Shown here in pieces: positions 44,559 to 55,162 of a DNA stretch of 64,000 nucleotides. The stretch spans positions 3,225,076 through 3,289,075 of the forward strand of contig OX638344.1 in assembly GCA_951813555.1 (NCBI GenBank), written 5' to 3'. Each line of letters starts with the position of its first letter. Position 1 is the stretch's first letter. Below the pieces are notes generated by a model. That model made no database searches and was not told the origin of the DNA. It worked only from the letters and a program-made list of their open reading frames with translations. The position numbers were made by a program, and so were the translations under genes. The DNA is from an uncultured Acidimicrobiales bacterium. GTDB lineage: Bacteria; Actinomycetota; Acidimicrobiia; Acidimicrobiales; Bin134.

Positions 44559-44893
44559 CAGGATTCGGTGCGGCTGAGGAATTCTCGGAGGGCGGCCGCA
44601 AGGGCGGGGGCCTGCTCGACGGCATCGGACAATACGGTGCGGACGGAGTCGGGGAGCTGCCGGGCCAGGTCAGCCACGGCGTACCGGACGTCGTCGGGGA
44701 TCTGCTCTGCCAAATCGGCAAAGGCTTCTCTCAAATCGTCGGGCATCTGCCCGACCAGATCCCGCCGAGCGGCCTGCAAGCGGTTGACGGCCAGCAGTCC
44801 GAGGCCCACCGCGGTGTAGATGCCGTTTTGAATGCACTCGACCAGCGGGTCATCCTCGGTTCCGGATTCCTGTTCCGACCGCGTTTCGCCCAC
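44558..44893 (-). CDS. small helical protein of unknown function
   Basis: 111 residues from the GTG at 44893. An acidic start (MGETRSEQESGTEDDPL), a hydrophobic helix (GIYTAVGLGLLAVNRLQAAR), then repeated 20-22 residue helical units with a common D-D-V/L-R spacing (MPDDLREAFADLAEQI, IPDDVRYAVADLARQL, LPDSVRTVLSDAVEQA). It could be an amphipathic membrane-associated protein. No family recognised. Its stop overlaps the ATG of the membrane glycosyltransferase by one base, so they are probably co-expressed. Confidence 0.65.
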   Translation of the reverse strand: MGETRSEQESGTEDDPLVECIQNGIYTAVGLGLLAVNRLQAARRDLVGQMPDDLREAFADLAEQIPDDVRYAVADLARQLPDSVRTVLSDAVEQAPALAAALREFLSRTES

Positions 44894-45002
44894 CTCACCA
44901 CCGTACCGGCCCGCCCGACGGCAAAAGAGGCACGGCTCCGACCTCTTGACGACTCGTCACCGAGTACGGCAAATGCCCGCTCGAAGTGGCACACTCGTGG
45001 CG

Positions 45003-45921
45003 ATGCGAGCCCTGGTCACCGGGTCGCGGGGTTTTGTGGGAACTCACCTCGTCGCTCATCTGAACGCCTGCGCTGACGACGTGATCGAGGTGGATCGCGT
45101 CATGGGCAGTCCCCCCATCGAGGACGCAGGGGCGGTTTCCGAGCTGATCGCGGAGGCGAAGCCGGATGCGGTGTACCACCTGGCCGGACAAAGCGACGTG
45201 GCCGCCTCGTGGGACGACCCCATAGGCACTTTCCAAACCAACGCCGACGGCACGCTGCACGTGGTCAGGGCCTGCATCGACGCAGGCGTCGAGCGCCTGC
45301 TGTCGGTGACCAGCAGCGATATCTACGGACCGGTAGGCCCCGAGGACCTGCCGCTCGACGAGCACGCCCCTCTCCGGCCGGTAAACCCCTACGCGGCCAG
45401 CAAGGCTGCTGCCGAGATGGTGTGCGTCCAAGGTTTTTTGGGCCATGGCCTCGGGGTGATCCGGGCTCGGGCCTTCAATCACCTAGGTCCCGGCCAGAGC
45501 GACCGCTTCCTGGCCCCTGCGCTGGCTGCTCGGATCGTCGGCAACGAGGAGACCGGCAAGACCGAGGTTCCCGTGGGCAACCTTTCAGCCCGGCGCGACT
45601 TCACCGATGTGCGCGACGTGGTGCGGGCCTACCGCCTGCTGGTAGTGGATGGAGTGCCCGGCGAGGCCTACAACGTATGTTCCGGCCAGGATGTGGCCGT
45701 GTCCGAGATCGCCGAGACCCTGCTGGGCCTGGCCGAGACACCGCTGGCCCTTGAGCAGGACCAGCGCTTGTTCCGCCCCGTTGATGTGCCGGTGATGCGG
45801 GGCGACAACGCCAAGCTCCGAGCGGCCACTGGCTGGGCCCCCGAGATCGCCTTGGCCGACACCCTGGCCGACCTGCTAGCCGATGTGCGCCAGCGCCATG
45901 GCCGCCCGACTGGAGCGTCCC

Positions 45922-45929
<8 letters not shown>
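45003..45929 (+). CDS. rmd: GDP-6-deoxy-D-mannose reductase (RMD)
   Basis: 308 residues from the ATG at 45003, extended short-chain dehydrogenase. NAD(P) loop ALVTGSRGFVGTHLVAHL, TSSDIYGPV, YAASK catalytic Tyr/Lys, and the RMD-specific stretches ARAFNHLGPGQSDRFLAP and VGNLSARRDFTDVRDVVRAY. With gmd directly downstream it should give GDP-D-rhamnose from GDP-mannose. A CACACT box lies 7 nt before the ATG. The last 12 residues and stop lie in a triplicated 46-bp unit. Confidence 0.88.
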
Positions 45930-47040
<1,111 letters not shown>

Positions 47041-47045
<5 letters not shown>

Positions 47046-47991
47046 CCCCAGCGTCGTCACGCTGGCCGGAGGAGTGGGAGCAGCCAAGCTGCTCACCGGA
47101 CTGATACGAGCCCACCCTCCCGACGACCAGCTCGCGGTGGTGAACACCGCCGACGACACCGTGCTGCACGGTCTCCACGTGAGCCCCGACTTGGACACCG
47201 TGGTCTACACCCTGGCTGAAGCGATCAACCCCGAAACCGGCTGGGGTCTGGCCGGCGAGACCTGGCACGCCATGGACGCCTTGGACCGCTACGGCGGGAT
47301 CACCTGGTTCAGGCTTGGGGACCGCGACCTGGCCACCCATCTTTACCGCACCCACCGCCTCGGCCAAGGGGCCGACTTGGCCACCATCACCGCAGAGATC
47401 GTTGCGGCCTGGGATCTGGAGCTGGCCGTTGTGCCCGTTACCAATGACCGGGTCGAGACCAGGGTCACCACTATCGACGAGGCCGAGATTGGCTTCCAAG
47501 ACTATTTTGTGCGCCGTCGCCACAATGTGGCCGTAACCGCCGTCCGGGTAGATGGATCAGCAAGCGCCCGGCCCGCGCCCGGTGTCATCGAGGCTTTGGC
47601 CGCGGCCAAGCAGATCGTCATCGCCCCTTCCAATCCCATCGTGTCCATCGGGCCGGTGCTGGAGGTACCCGGCGTGCGGGAGGCAGTGGCCGCCCGTCGG
47701 GACGCAGTGGTGGCGGTGTCGCCCATTGTGGGCGGGGCTGCACTGAAGGGCCCCGCCGACCGGCTCATGCGGGAACTGGGCCACGAGTGCTCGGCAGTCG
47801 GAGTCGCCCGGCTGTACCGGGATGTCGCCGCCACTCTGGTGATCGACGAGATCGATGCCCACTTGGCCGACGGCGTGGAAGCCGCTGGTATGGCCTGTGT
47901 GGTAGCGCCCACCATCATGGACAGTGTCGAATCGTCCATTGCGCTGGCCCGAGTGGTGCTGGGCTGTGCCACCGACAGAGCCCACCGATGA
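47041..47991 (+). CDS. cofD: 2-phospho-L-lactate transferase (F420 biosynthesis)
   Basis: 316 residues from the GTG at 47041. Signatures: TLAGGVGAAKLLTGLIRAH, VNTADDTVLHGLHVSPDLDT, GWGLAGETWHAMD and WFRLGDRDLATHLYRT, then IAPSNPIVSIGPVLEVPG. Joins the phospho-lactyl (or phosphoenolpyruvyl) moiety to the deazaflavin Fo to make F420-0; called FbiA in mycobacteria. Overlaps cofE by ATGA. Confidence 0.95.
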
Positions 47992-48683
47992 GACTCGAGA
48001 TTTTCGGCGTGGAGGGTTTGCCCGAGATCAAAGCGGGCGACGACCTGGCTGCTCTCATCGCCGAAGCAGCCGATCTGGCCGACGGCGATGTCGTGGTGGT
48101 CACCCAGAAAATCGTGTCCAAAGCCGAAGGAGCCATGGTCGAGGTAGACCCCGACGACCCCCTGGCGCACAAGCCGGTGGTGGAGCAGGAGTCGGTTCGG
48201 GTGCTTCGGCGTCGAGGCGATCTCGTCATCAGCGAGACCAAGCACGGGTTCGTGTGCGCCAACGCCGGGGTTGACCGGTCCAACATGGACACCGACCTGG
48301 CCGCACTGCTGCCCGACGATCCCGACCGCTCGGCCCGGCGCATCCGCGACGGGATCAGAGCCAAGGCCGGCGTGGAGGCGGGGGTGATCGTGTCCGACAC
48401 CTTCGGGCGTCCCTGGCGGCGAGGAGTGGCCGACGTGGCCATTGGCTCGGCTGGGGTCCGCCCAATCCTCGATCTGCGGGGTACCGAAGACACCACGGGC
48501 CGGGAACTCCAAGTGACCGAGGTGGCCATCGTCGACGAACTGGCCGCCGCCGCAGAGTTGGTCATGGGCAAGGCCGAGAACATCCCGGTGGCCGTCATCC
48601 GGGGCATTGACCCAGCCTGGCTCGGCCCGGGCAGCATCCAAGCCGACCTGATCCGCTCCCCCGCCGAGGACCTATTCCGATAG
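47988..48683 (+). CDS. cofE: coenzyme F420-0:L-glutamate ligase
   Basis: 231 residues from the ATG at 47988. It adds gamma-linked glutamates to F420-0. Features: VVVTQKIVSKAEGAMVEV, GFVCANAGVDRSNMD and VSDTFGRPWRRGVADVAIG. The protein is the stand-alone CofE length and lacks the C-terminal nitroreductase-like domain of mycobacterial FbiB. Converges with the nucleotidyltransferase gene. F420 enzymes themselves are not in the window. Confidence 0.95.
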   Translation: MRLEIFGVEGLPEIKAGDDLAALIAEAADLADGDVVVVTQKIVSKAEGAMVEVDPDDPLAHKPVVEQESVRVLRRRGDLVISETKHGFVCANAGVDRSNMDTDLAALLPDDPDRSARRIRDGIRAKAGVEAGVIVSDTFGRPWRRGVADVAIGSAGVRPILDLRGTEDTTGRELQVTEVAIVDELAAAAELVMGKAENIPVAVIRGIDPAWLGPGSIQADLIRSPAEDLFR

Positions 48684-48689
48684 TGGGAA

Positions 48690-49676
48690 TCAGCCAGCCC
48701 CCGGCACCGGCTCGCCGCTCAGAACGGCGGCAGGGGGAATCACAGCGTTGTCTCCCACCACCGTGAGATCGCTGAGCCGGGCACCAGCCCCGATCTTGGC
48801 CCCAAAGCCCACAATGGAACGCCGCACTGTCGCCCCTCGGCCCACTGTGGCGTCGGGAAGCAGTGCTGAATCGGTGACCGATGCGCCCGAAGCCACTTCC
48901 GCTCCCTTCATCACAATCGAACCTGAAACGAAGGCATCGGTCTCTATCACGGCTCTCGGGTGGACCCAGCCGCCATCTGACAATGCCAATTGCACCTCCA
49001 GATAGGCCTCGGGTGTGCCGGCATCCACCCAGAATCCGTCCCATGACACGGCGTACATCCCGCCCTGGCCCACCAATCGAGGAAACACCTCCCGCTCGAT
49101 CGACGCCCGAGCACCCTGTGGCACCGAGTCGAGCGCCGAGGGCTCCAAGGCGTAGATCCCCACGCTGATCTGGTTGCTGGGCGCCTGATCGGCCGGGGGC
49201 TTCTCCACGAACGCCCGCACCCTGCCGTCGGAGTCGCACACCACCACCCCGTAGCGAGAGGGATCGGCCACCGGGGCCAGAGCGATAGTGGCTTGGGCAT
49301 TTGCCCGGCGGTGGGTTGCCAGGAGATCTAGCAGGGGGAACCGGTTGATCACATCGCCGTTCACCGCAATGAACGTGTCCTGAACGTCGGCCTTGCGGGC
49401 CGCGAAGCCAATCGCTCCCGCGGTGTCCAGCGGCTCGGGCTCCACCGCGTAGATCAGCTCCACCCCGGCACAGCGGCGCTGGGGATAGGCGGCTTCGAAG
49501 GCATCCGGCCGATAGCCCAGCGACAATACCGCCCGGGTGACTCCCTGCTGGCCCAGACTCCCCACGACGTGCTCAATCATGGGCCGGTCCACCACCGGCA
49601 GCATCTGCTTGGGACGGGTCAGGGTCAGGGGCCGAAGCCGGGTTCCGAAACCGCCGACCAGTACAACTGCGTCCAC
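48690..49676 (-). CDS. sugar-1-phosphate nucleotidyltransferase (probable GDP-mannose pyrophosphorylase)
   Basis: 328 residues. N-terminal nucleotidyltransferase fold with VVLVGGFGTRLRPLTLTRPK, AVNGDVINRF and FVEKPP; C-terminal left-handed helix of hexapeptide repeats (PRAVIETDAFVSGSIVMKGA, GRGATVRRSIVGFGAKIGAG). Similar to mycobacterial ManB/RmlA2-type enzymes near fbiAB, and the GDP-mannose enzymes nearby support GTP:mannose-1-phosphate specificity (inference). Six bp after the 49683 gene, so probably same operon. Confidence 0.88.
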   Translation of the reverse strand: MDAVVLVGGFGTRLRPLTLTRPKQMLPVVDRPMIEHVVGSLGQQGVTRAVLSLGYRPDAFEAAYPQRRCAGVELIYAVEPEPLDTAGAIGFAARKADVQDTFIAVNGDVINRFPLLDLLATHRRANAQATIALAPVADPSRYGVVVCDSDGRVRAFVEKPPADQAPSNQISVGIYALEPSALDSVPQGARASIEREVFPRLVGQGGMYAVSWDGFWVDAGTPEAYLEVQLALSDGGWVHPRAVIETDAFVSGSIVMKGAEVASGASVTDSALLPDATVGRGATVRRSIVGFGAKIGAGARLSDLTVVGDNAVIPPAAVLSGEPVPGAG

Positions 49677-49682
49677 TATGGG

Positions 49683-50450
49683 CTAACCGTCGTCTTCCAC
49701 CCTGACGCCGGGAACATTCTCGTCGATGCTCTCGTCGAACTCAACCGGCCCCTCAGGTTGAGAGAGGTCGGCAACCAGCGACGGGGAAACCCCGAGGAGA
49801 TCATTGACGGTGGGGGGCAGCGGCACCACCGCATCGCGGGGGGCCAGAGCGATGGTGAAGGCTTCGCCGTCCCGCTTGAAGCGGACATCGCCGAAATCCT
49901 CGTAGATCCGCTCGTCGGGCTCGGCGGCGGCAGTGGTGAGCGCGCTGGACCAGCGCACGATCTGCATCACAGCGGGCTGCCCGCCGCACTCCGCGTCCAC
50001 TGCGCTGATCACCCCGAACTCGGAGGCGGTGATGCCGTTCACATCCATCTTCACGAACATCGACTCGAAGAACTTGGCCATGGTGGCGTCCTCGCCCGCG
50101 GCGTTGGCCGTGAACGGGTGGATGTGGATTAGCCCGTCGGAGTGGGAGTGGATGCCCTCGGGGTCGTAGGGATAGCCCTGGGGGTTCAGCCGACCCTCAA
50201 AGATCGGCTGGAACGCCCCTTCGCCATCGCCTTCGGTGCAATCCCATACTCCATAAGCCGCGTGCCAGTGATCGCTGAGGCCGGGGCGAGACTCAGCCTC
50301 CCGCAGACTCCAGGCGATGGCCACCACGCCGGAGCCGACCAAGATTATGAGCACCACCAAAGCGGGAAAGCCGATGATGCGGCGCCGCTGGCCGACATCG
50401 CCCATCGACGCCGCCCGCGCCACCTTTCGAGAACCAGAGGCTCTTGCCAC
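49683..50450 (-). CDS. membrane-anchored His-rich protein of unknown function
   Basis: 255 residues from the GTG at 50450. One membrane helix (about 26-46, IIGFPALVVLIILVGSGVVA). The outer domain has histidine clusters DHWHAAYGVWDC and GIHSHSDGLIHIHPF, plus two cysteines (WDC and AECGG). This looks like a metal-binding or redox site, but no named family is recognised. The C-terminus is acidic. Upstream of the nucleotidyltransferase on the same strand. Confidence 0.75.
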   Translation of the reverse strand: MARASGSRKVARAASMGDVGQRRRIIGFPALVVLIILVGSGVVAIAWSLREAESRPGLSDHWHAAYGVWDCTEGDGEGAFQPIFEGRLNPQGYPYDPEGIHSHSDGLIHIHPFTANAAGEDATMAKFFESMFVKMDVNGITASEFGVISAVDAECGGQPAVMQIVRWSSALTTAAAEPDERIYEDFGDVRFKRDGEAFTIALAPRDAVVPLPPTVNDLLGVSPSLVADLSQPEGPVEFDESIDENVPGVRVEDDG

Positions 50451-50458
50451 GGCCTACC

Positions 50459-50464
50459 ACGCTA
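50459..50464 (-). promoter_or_regulatory. -10 box of the His-rich membrane protein gene
   Basis: Minus-strand TAGCGT, 8 nt (GGTAGGCC), GTG at 50450: leaderless spacing. Confidence 0.45.
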
Positions 50465-50509
50465 CCCGGCCAGGACCTCCAACCCACACCTGTAGCCGGA
50501 GACCGACGG

Positions 50510-51772
50510 CTACTTCCCCACCAGACTCTTGAACAGCTCCAAGTACTGCTCGGCCACCTGCTGAGGGCCCGCGGCCTGCTCAGCGTAGGCCCTTCCCCGC
50601 CGACCCATCTCGGCCAAGCCGTCGGGGTCGTCGGCCATCTCGGCCACCGCGGCGCAGAAGGCATCAACGTCGTCGGGACCTACCGTCCGGCCCGCCCTGG
50701 AGGCGGCGAGCAGCCGCTCCACCTCACTGTCCCGATCCACGCAGGCCAGAACCGGGCGTCCTGCGGCCAGCACTGAGTACACCTTGGAGGGCACACTGGA
50801 CGCGCCGAGCCCGGCCCGCAGCAGCACCACGTGTAGATCGGCGGCGGCCAGCACCTCTCCCAGACGCTCCGGCGGTTGCCAGCCCACCAGGTGCAGATTG
50901 TCGAGCCGCTTGGCCGCCGCGGCCACCGATGAACGGGCCACCCCGTCGCCGTTGACCACAAACTGGACATCGGTCCGCCCCCGATGGGCGAATTGCTCGG
51001 CTGCGGCCACCACCAACTCGAAGGGCTGGGAGTGCCCCAGGTTGCCGGCGTACATCACCACCGTCTTGTCCAAGTCGCCACACGACCCCAGGTCGGCCCG
51101 ATAGGAGTTGTGCCGATCAGACGGGGTAATGCGATCGGCGTCGGCCGGATTGGGAATCACCACCACCTTGTCCGGGTCATCGCCGGAATCCAGCTTGGCC
51201 CTCACGTTTTGAGCCATGCCCTCCGACAACACGGTCACTGCATCGGCCCGCCGATACACCCAACGCTCAAGCCTGCCGGCCACAGCCGCCGCACGGGGGC
51301 TGCGCAGAACGCCAGTCTCCACGGCGGCATCCGGGAACACGTCCTGCACGTTGAACACCAGCGGCACCCGTCCCCGCCAAGCGGCGGCGCGCCCCGCAAC
51401 CCCCAAAGTGAGCGGGGGCGACATGGCGAACGCCACATCGCAGCGGCCTGCTGCGGCGACGGCATCGGCTCCCGCCAGCACGGTAAACCCGGCGAACGCG
51501 GCCGCCCGCGCTGCCAAACGCCCCTTGTCGGCCGGAAACGGATGCCAGCGCCGGATCCGACCCCACGATTCGCGCTGGGTGCGGACGAGGCGCCCCGACC
51601 ATCCCTCGGCCACTGAGTGGTCCCGGTACCACGGGAGGCTGGTGACCACCTCCACCTGATGGCCGCGGGCCGTCCATTGCTCGCAGATGGCGGTCATCAC
51701 TTCTCCGGTGGGAGCGGTATCCGGCTGATAGTGCGGACACAGCACCAATATGCGGAGGCGATGCCCACTCAT
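50510..51772 (-). CDS. family 4 glycosyltransferase, WcaI-like
   Basis: 420 residues from the ATG at 51772 (MSGHRLRILVLCPHYQPDTA). GT-B fold. N-domain features: GEVMTAICEQWTARGHQVEV, LVFNVQDVFPDAAVETG. C-domain: VMYAGNLGHSQPFELVV, VGWQPPERLGEVLAAADLHV and VPSKVYSVLAAGRPVLACVD in place of the common E-x7-E. Resembles WcaI-type transferases for fucose or related sugars in exopolysaccharide. The upstream extension to 51892 overlaps the next gene and is rejected. Confidence 0.9.
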   Translation of the reverse strand: MSGHRLRILVLCPHYQPDTAPTGEVMTAICEQWTARGHQVEVVTSLPWYRDHSVAEGWSGRLVRTQRESWGRIRRWHPFPADKGRLAARAAAFAGFTVLAGADAVAAAGRCDVAFAMSPPLTLGVAGRAAAWRGRVPLVFNVQDVFPDAAVETGVLRSPRAAAVAGRLERWVYRRADAVTVLSEGMAQNVRAKLDSGDDPDKVVVIPNPADADRITPSDRHNSYRADLGSCGDLDKTVVMYAGNLGHSQPFELVVAAAEQFAHRGRTDVQFVVNGDGVARSSVAAAAKRLDNLHLVGWQPPERLGEVLAAADLHVVLLRAGLGASSVPSKVYSVLAAGRPVLACVDRDSEVERLLAASRAGRTVGPDDVDAFCAAVAEMADDPDGLAEMGRRGRAYAEQAAGPQQVAEQYLELFKSLVGK

Positions 51773-51812
51773 AGACCAGATGCCTCTCCATGAGCATCGA
51801 TGAGATGATCCA

Positions 51813-52979
51813 TCATCGGGCCAGCCGGGTGTAGAGGGCGCCCAGCCCCGTGGCCGAGTCGAACTCGGCCAGCTCGCGCACCCTGGACTCACCAGCCTCG
51901 CTCAGCACCCGGCGGGCGTCGGGATCACCCGTCAGGTTGCCGATGGCCTCGGCCCACCGGGCATCGTCGTCGGCGTCCAACAGGCGCCCGCCCGATCCCA
52001 CCACTTCAGGCAATGCCCCGGCGTCAGCGGCCACCACCGGACATCCTCTGGCCATGGCCTCGACAACGGGGAGGCCGTAACCCTCGTATTTCGACGGGAA
52101 TACCGTAGCCACTGCCTGTCGGAACAGGCCGTCCAGCACCGGGCGGGGAATGCGGCCCAGCCGGTGCCAGCGGCGCCCCACGCCCAGCTCGACGGCCAAC
52201 TGGTCCAGCTTGGCATCTCGCGGGCCGGGGGCCCCGGTGGCTACCAGCTCCACGTCCACCCCGTCGGCGGCCAGCCGGGCCAGCGCCCGCAGCAGCACTT
52301 CGTGGTTCTTGTGGGGGTAGGCCACCGCCGGATACAGCACGAACGGGTGGGACAAATCCGGCACTGCGGCGGCCAGCGGCCTGGCCGGTACGGTGAACGG
52401 CGGATCGACCGGCGCGGGCAACACCGCCACCCGCTGGGCATCGACCCCCAAGCGCTCCACCAGGCGGCTCCGGCAGAACTCGCTCACAGTCACGATCGCC
52501 TCGGCCCGGTGCACCGACCACGGCAGCATCGTCCTCAAGTACAGCCGTTTGATCAAGCTGAAGCGCTTGGGACAGTCCAAGGGCTGCAAATCGTGGATGG
52601 TCACGATCGCGGGCCGGATACCCACCCAGGGCACAGTCCCCCCAAAATGGTGGACCATCGCGAGATCGCGGCGACGACATTGGCTGGCCAGCCAGGTGTT
52701 CTCGACAAATACTCGCAGCGGCCGACCCCTCACCGGTGGCGACGCCACCACCTCGTGGCGCTCGGCCAGCGACGGGTGAGCCTCGGCAAACCCACGTGAC
52801 GCAAACAACGTCAGCCGCACCGGGGCGTCCGGCGGGACAGCCGACAGCAGCCTGACCGCATAGTCCTCGGAGCCCCCCACTCTGCCCGACCGCAGCCACA
52901 ACAGGTTCACCCCCACCGAGACCACTGGATCAGACGAGCCCGCCGGATCTCCCACGACCGCTGGGCCAGACGAGCCCAT
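51813..52979 (-). CDS. family 4 glycosyltransferase
   Basis: 388 residues. GT-B fold: VTIHDLQPLDCPKRFSLIKR, VSEFCRSRLVERLGV, FVLYPAVAYPHKNHEVLLRA and donor-binding YEGYGLPVVEAMARGCPVVA (E-x7-E). Probably mannosyl-, rhamnosyl- or fucosyl-transferring. Its ATG overlaps the stop of the gene at 52979 by one base (TGATG). Part of a three-gene leftward glycosyltransferase operon. Confidence 0.92.
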   Translation of the reverse strand: MGSSGPAVVGDPAGSSDPVVSVGVNLLWLRSGRVGGSEDYAVRLLSAVPPDAPVRLTLFASRGFAEAHPSLAERHEVVASPPVRGRPLRVFVENTWLASQCRRRDLAMVHHFGGTVPWVGIRPAIVTIHDLQPLDCPKRFSLIKRLYLRTMLPWSVHRAEAIVTVSEFCRSRLVERLGVDAQRVAVLPAPVDPPFTVPARPLAAAVPDLSHPFVLYPAVAYPHKNHEVLLRALARLAADGVDVELVATGAPGPRDAKLDQLAVELGVGRRWHRLGRIPRPVLDGLFRQAVATVFPSKYEGYGLPVVEAMARGCPVVAADAGALPEVVGSGGRLLDADDDARWAEAIGNLTGDPDARRVLSEAGESRVRELAEFDSATGLGALYTRLAR

Positions 52980-54076
52980 CAGCCAGCCAGCTCTCGGTAC
53001 ACATCGACAAGCCCATTTGCCGTGCGCTGCCAGGTGAACTCGGCCAGCGCCCGCTCCCGGCCCTGCTTGCCCAAGCGGGCGGCATCATCGGGGGCGTCGA
53101 GCAATCCGGCCAGCGCGTCGGCGATCTCCTGAGGCCTGGTGGGATCCACCAGTACCCCGGTCGAGCCGGCCACTTCGGCGGTGGCCCCCGTCGCCGACGT
53201 CACCACCGGCGCCCCCTGCACCATCGCCTCCAAAACCGGCAGCCCGAAGCCCTCGGTCAGGCTCGGATAGCACACCACCGCGGCGGCCCGCATCAGCGCC
53301 CGCTTATCGGCCTCGGCCACGAACCCCAATCGGCGGATCGACTGGCCTGACGACGCCAAGTCTCCACCCAGATTCGACTTCCACCCTTGCGGACCGACCA
53401 GCACCAGCTCTTCGGCCGTCCGACCCAGCAGGTGCCACCCCCCCAGCAAACCGGCCAAGTTCTTGCGGGGCTCGGCCGTGCCCACCCACAGCACGAACCT
53501 CTCCGCCAGTTCAAACCGCTGTCTCACATCCGCCGCTTCCTGCGCCGGAACCAAGCGGTCGTCTGTCCAGTAGGGAACGAGCCGCAGCTTGTCGGCGTCA
53601 ATCCCAGCTCTCGAGCAGTCGTCCGCAGTGTGCTGTGAGGGGCACACCACGATGTCGGCCTCATTGCGGGTCAGTTCTAGTGATTGAACAAAGAACCGCA
53701 TGCCTCGAGGAGTGAAGTGGTCGGGATGGCGCAGAAACGCCAAGTCGTTGACCGTCACCGCCAATGGGGCGGTTCGTGGAGGCACCGCCATGCCTGTGGC
53801 ATGGATCACGTCCACCCAACCGGCGGCCTGCTGCACGGAGGGCCTGCGCATCTGGTGCCAGGCCCAATATAGACCGGCCCGGGGCAATCGTAGGGCGGCC
53901 ATCTCAATTCCTGGAGCGAATGGCTCTCGGGGAGGGTTCCGGTGCCAGGCCGAAATGCCAACCATCTCAGGCGGCACCGACAGACGCCCCAGGGCATCCA
54001 CGCATCCCACGGCGGCCGTCGCCGTCCCCCCCGGCACCCGATGCCAGCACTGCTCCAGCGTGATCGCTACTCGCAC
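52979..54076 (-). CDS. family 4 glycosyltransferase
   Basis: 365 residues from the GTG at 54076. WVDVIHATGMAVPPRTAPLA, VTVNDLAFLRHPDHFT, FVLWVGTAEPRKNLAGLLGG and LTEGFGLPVLEAMVQGAPVV (E-x7-E). First gene of the glycosyltransferase operon. A CAGAAT box sits 7 nt before the GTG, so leaderless expression is likely. Divergent from fcl. Confidence 0.92.
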   Translation of the reverse strand: MRVAITLEQCWHRVPGGTATAAVGCVDALGRLSVPPEMVGISAWHRNPPREPFAPGIEMAALRLPRAGLYWAWHQMRRPSVQQAAGWVDVIHATGMAVPPRTAPLAVTVNDLAFLRHPDHFTPRGMRFFVQSLELTRNEADIVVCPSQHTADDCSRAGIDADKLRLVPYWTDDRLVPAQEAADVRQRFELAERFVLWVGTAEPRKNLAGLLGGWHLLGRTAEELVLVGPQGWKSNLGGDLASSGQSIRRLGFVAEADKRALMRAAAVVCYPSLTEGFGLPVLEAMVQGAPVVTSATGATAEVAGSTGVLVDPTRPQEIADALAGLLDAPDDAARLGKQGRERALAEFTWQRTANGLVDVYRELAG

Positions 54077-54170
54077 TGCTCCGATTCTGCCAGCCCAGCC
54101 CCCTCAAGGCGCTTCGAACCGTCTGACAAGTCTCTTGACCCTTGACCCCCCAAGGAAGTCCGGGATCCCT

Positions 54171-54176
54171 TATTGT
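54171..54176 (+). promoter_or_regulatory. fcl -10 box (leaderless type)
   Basis: TATTGT, 8 nt (GGGAGTCG), ATG at 54185. It argues for this ATG over the TTG at 54173. Confidence 0.5.
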
Positions 54177-54184
54177 GGGAGTCG

Positions 54185-55162
54185 ATGAGCGGCTTTTGGG
54201 TTGGCAAACGAGTGCTGATCACCGGCGGCACCGGATTCTTGGGCCAAGCGGCTTGCCGACTGGTCAACCAGCAAGAACCCTCCTTGCTGGCCGCCCCGTC
54301 CAGCGCCGACTACGACCTGCGCACGGCCGAAGATGCCCACAGGCTGCTGGCCGAGACCCAGCCCGATGTGGTCATCCACCTGGCCGCCCGGGTGGGGGGC
54401 ATCGGCGCCAACCAGCAGCGGCCCGCCGACTTGTACCTCGACAACCTGCTCATGGGCACCAACGTCATCGAGCAGTGCCGGCTGGCGGGAACCGACCGGC
54501 TGGTGGTGGTGGGCACCATCTGCTCGTACCCAAAGCACACGAAGGTGCCGTTTACCGAGGACTTACTTTGGACTGGGTACCCCGAAGAGACCAACGCCCC
54601 CTACGGGGTGGCCAAGCTGACCCAGCTCGTGCATCTCCAGGCCAACCGCGACCAGTACGGCCAGCAAGGCATCTACCTCATGCCCACCAACCTGTACGGC
54701 CCGGGCGACAAGTTCCACCCCTCGGTGTCCCACGTCATCCCCGCACTCATCAAGAAGTGCGTGGACGCCGTCGAGGCCGGCCACGACTGCATCGAGGTGT
54801 GGGGCACCGGCACGGCCAGCCGGGAGTTCCTCTACGTGGACGACGCCGCCCAGGGCATCCTGCTCGCCGCCGAGCACTACCGGGGAGCGGCGCCGGTGAA
54901 CCTGGGAGCCAACCATGAGGTCGCCATCAAAGAGCTGGTACACGACGTGGCCGAGATCACCGGATTCGCTGGGCGCATCGAATGGGATGCGGCCAAACCC
55001 GACGGCCAGCCTCGCCGCTGCGTCGACCCCGCCCGGGCGAAGGAGCTGTTCGGCTTCGAGGCCACCACCCCGTTCGCCGAGGGGTTGCGCCGCACCTATC
55101 AGTGGTATCTGGCCAACCGTCACGAAGCCGAGTCGCGAGGCGTGCCGGAAACCGCGGCATAG
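54185..55162 (+). CDS. fcl: GDP-L-fucose synthase
   Basis: 325 residues from the ATG at 54185. Extended SDR that epimerises and reduces GDP-4-keto-6-deoxymannose. RVLITGGTGFLGQAACRLV, the family-typical ARVGGIGANQQRPADL, TICSYPKHTKVPFTE, catalytic NAPYGVAKL, and TNLYGPGDKFHPSVSHVIPA. The C-terminus ends in a 43-bp tail-to-tail overlap with the LCP gene. Precursor comes from gmd 7 kb away. Confidence 0.94.
   Translation: MSGFWVGKRVLITGGTGFLGQAACRLVNQQEPSLLAAPSSADYDLRTAEDAHRLLAETQPDVVIHLAARVGGIGANQQRPADLYLDNLLMGTNVIEQCRLAGTDRLVVVGTICSYPKHTKVPFTEDLLWTGYPEETNAPYGVAKLTQLVHLQANRDQYGQQGIYLMPTNLYGPGDKFHPSVSHVIPALIKKCVDAVEAGHDCIEVWGTGTASREFLYVDDAAQGILLAAEHYRGAAPVNLGANHEVAIKELVHDVAEITGFAGRIEWDAAKPDGQPRRCVDPARAKELFGFEATTPFAEGLRRTYQWYLANRHEAESRGVPETAA

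Noticed and set aside
54134..54146. TTGACC boxes as the -35 of fcl
   Set aside because: The distance to the TATTGT box is 24 or more bases, too long for a normal promoter.
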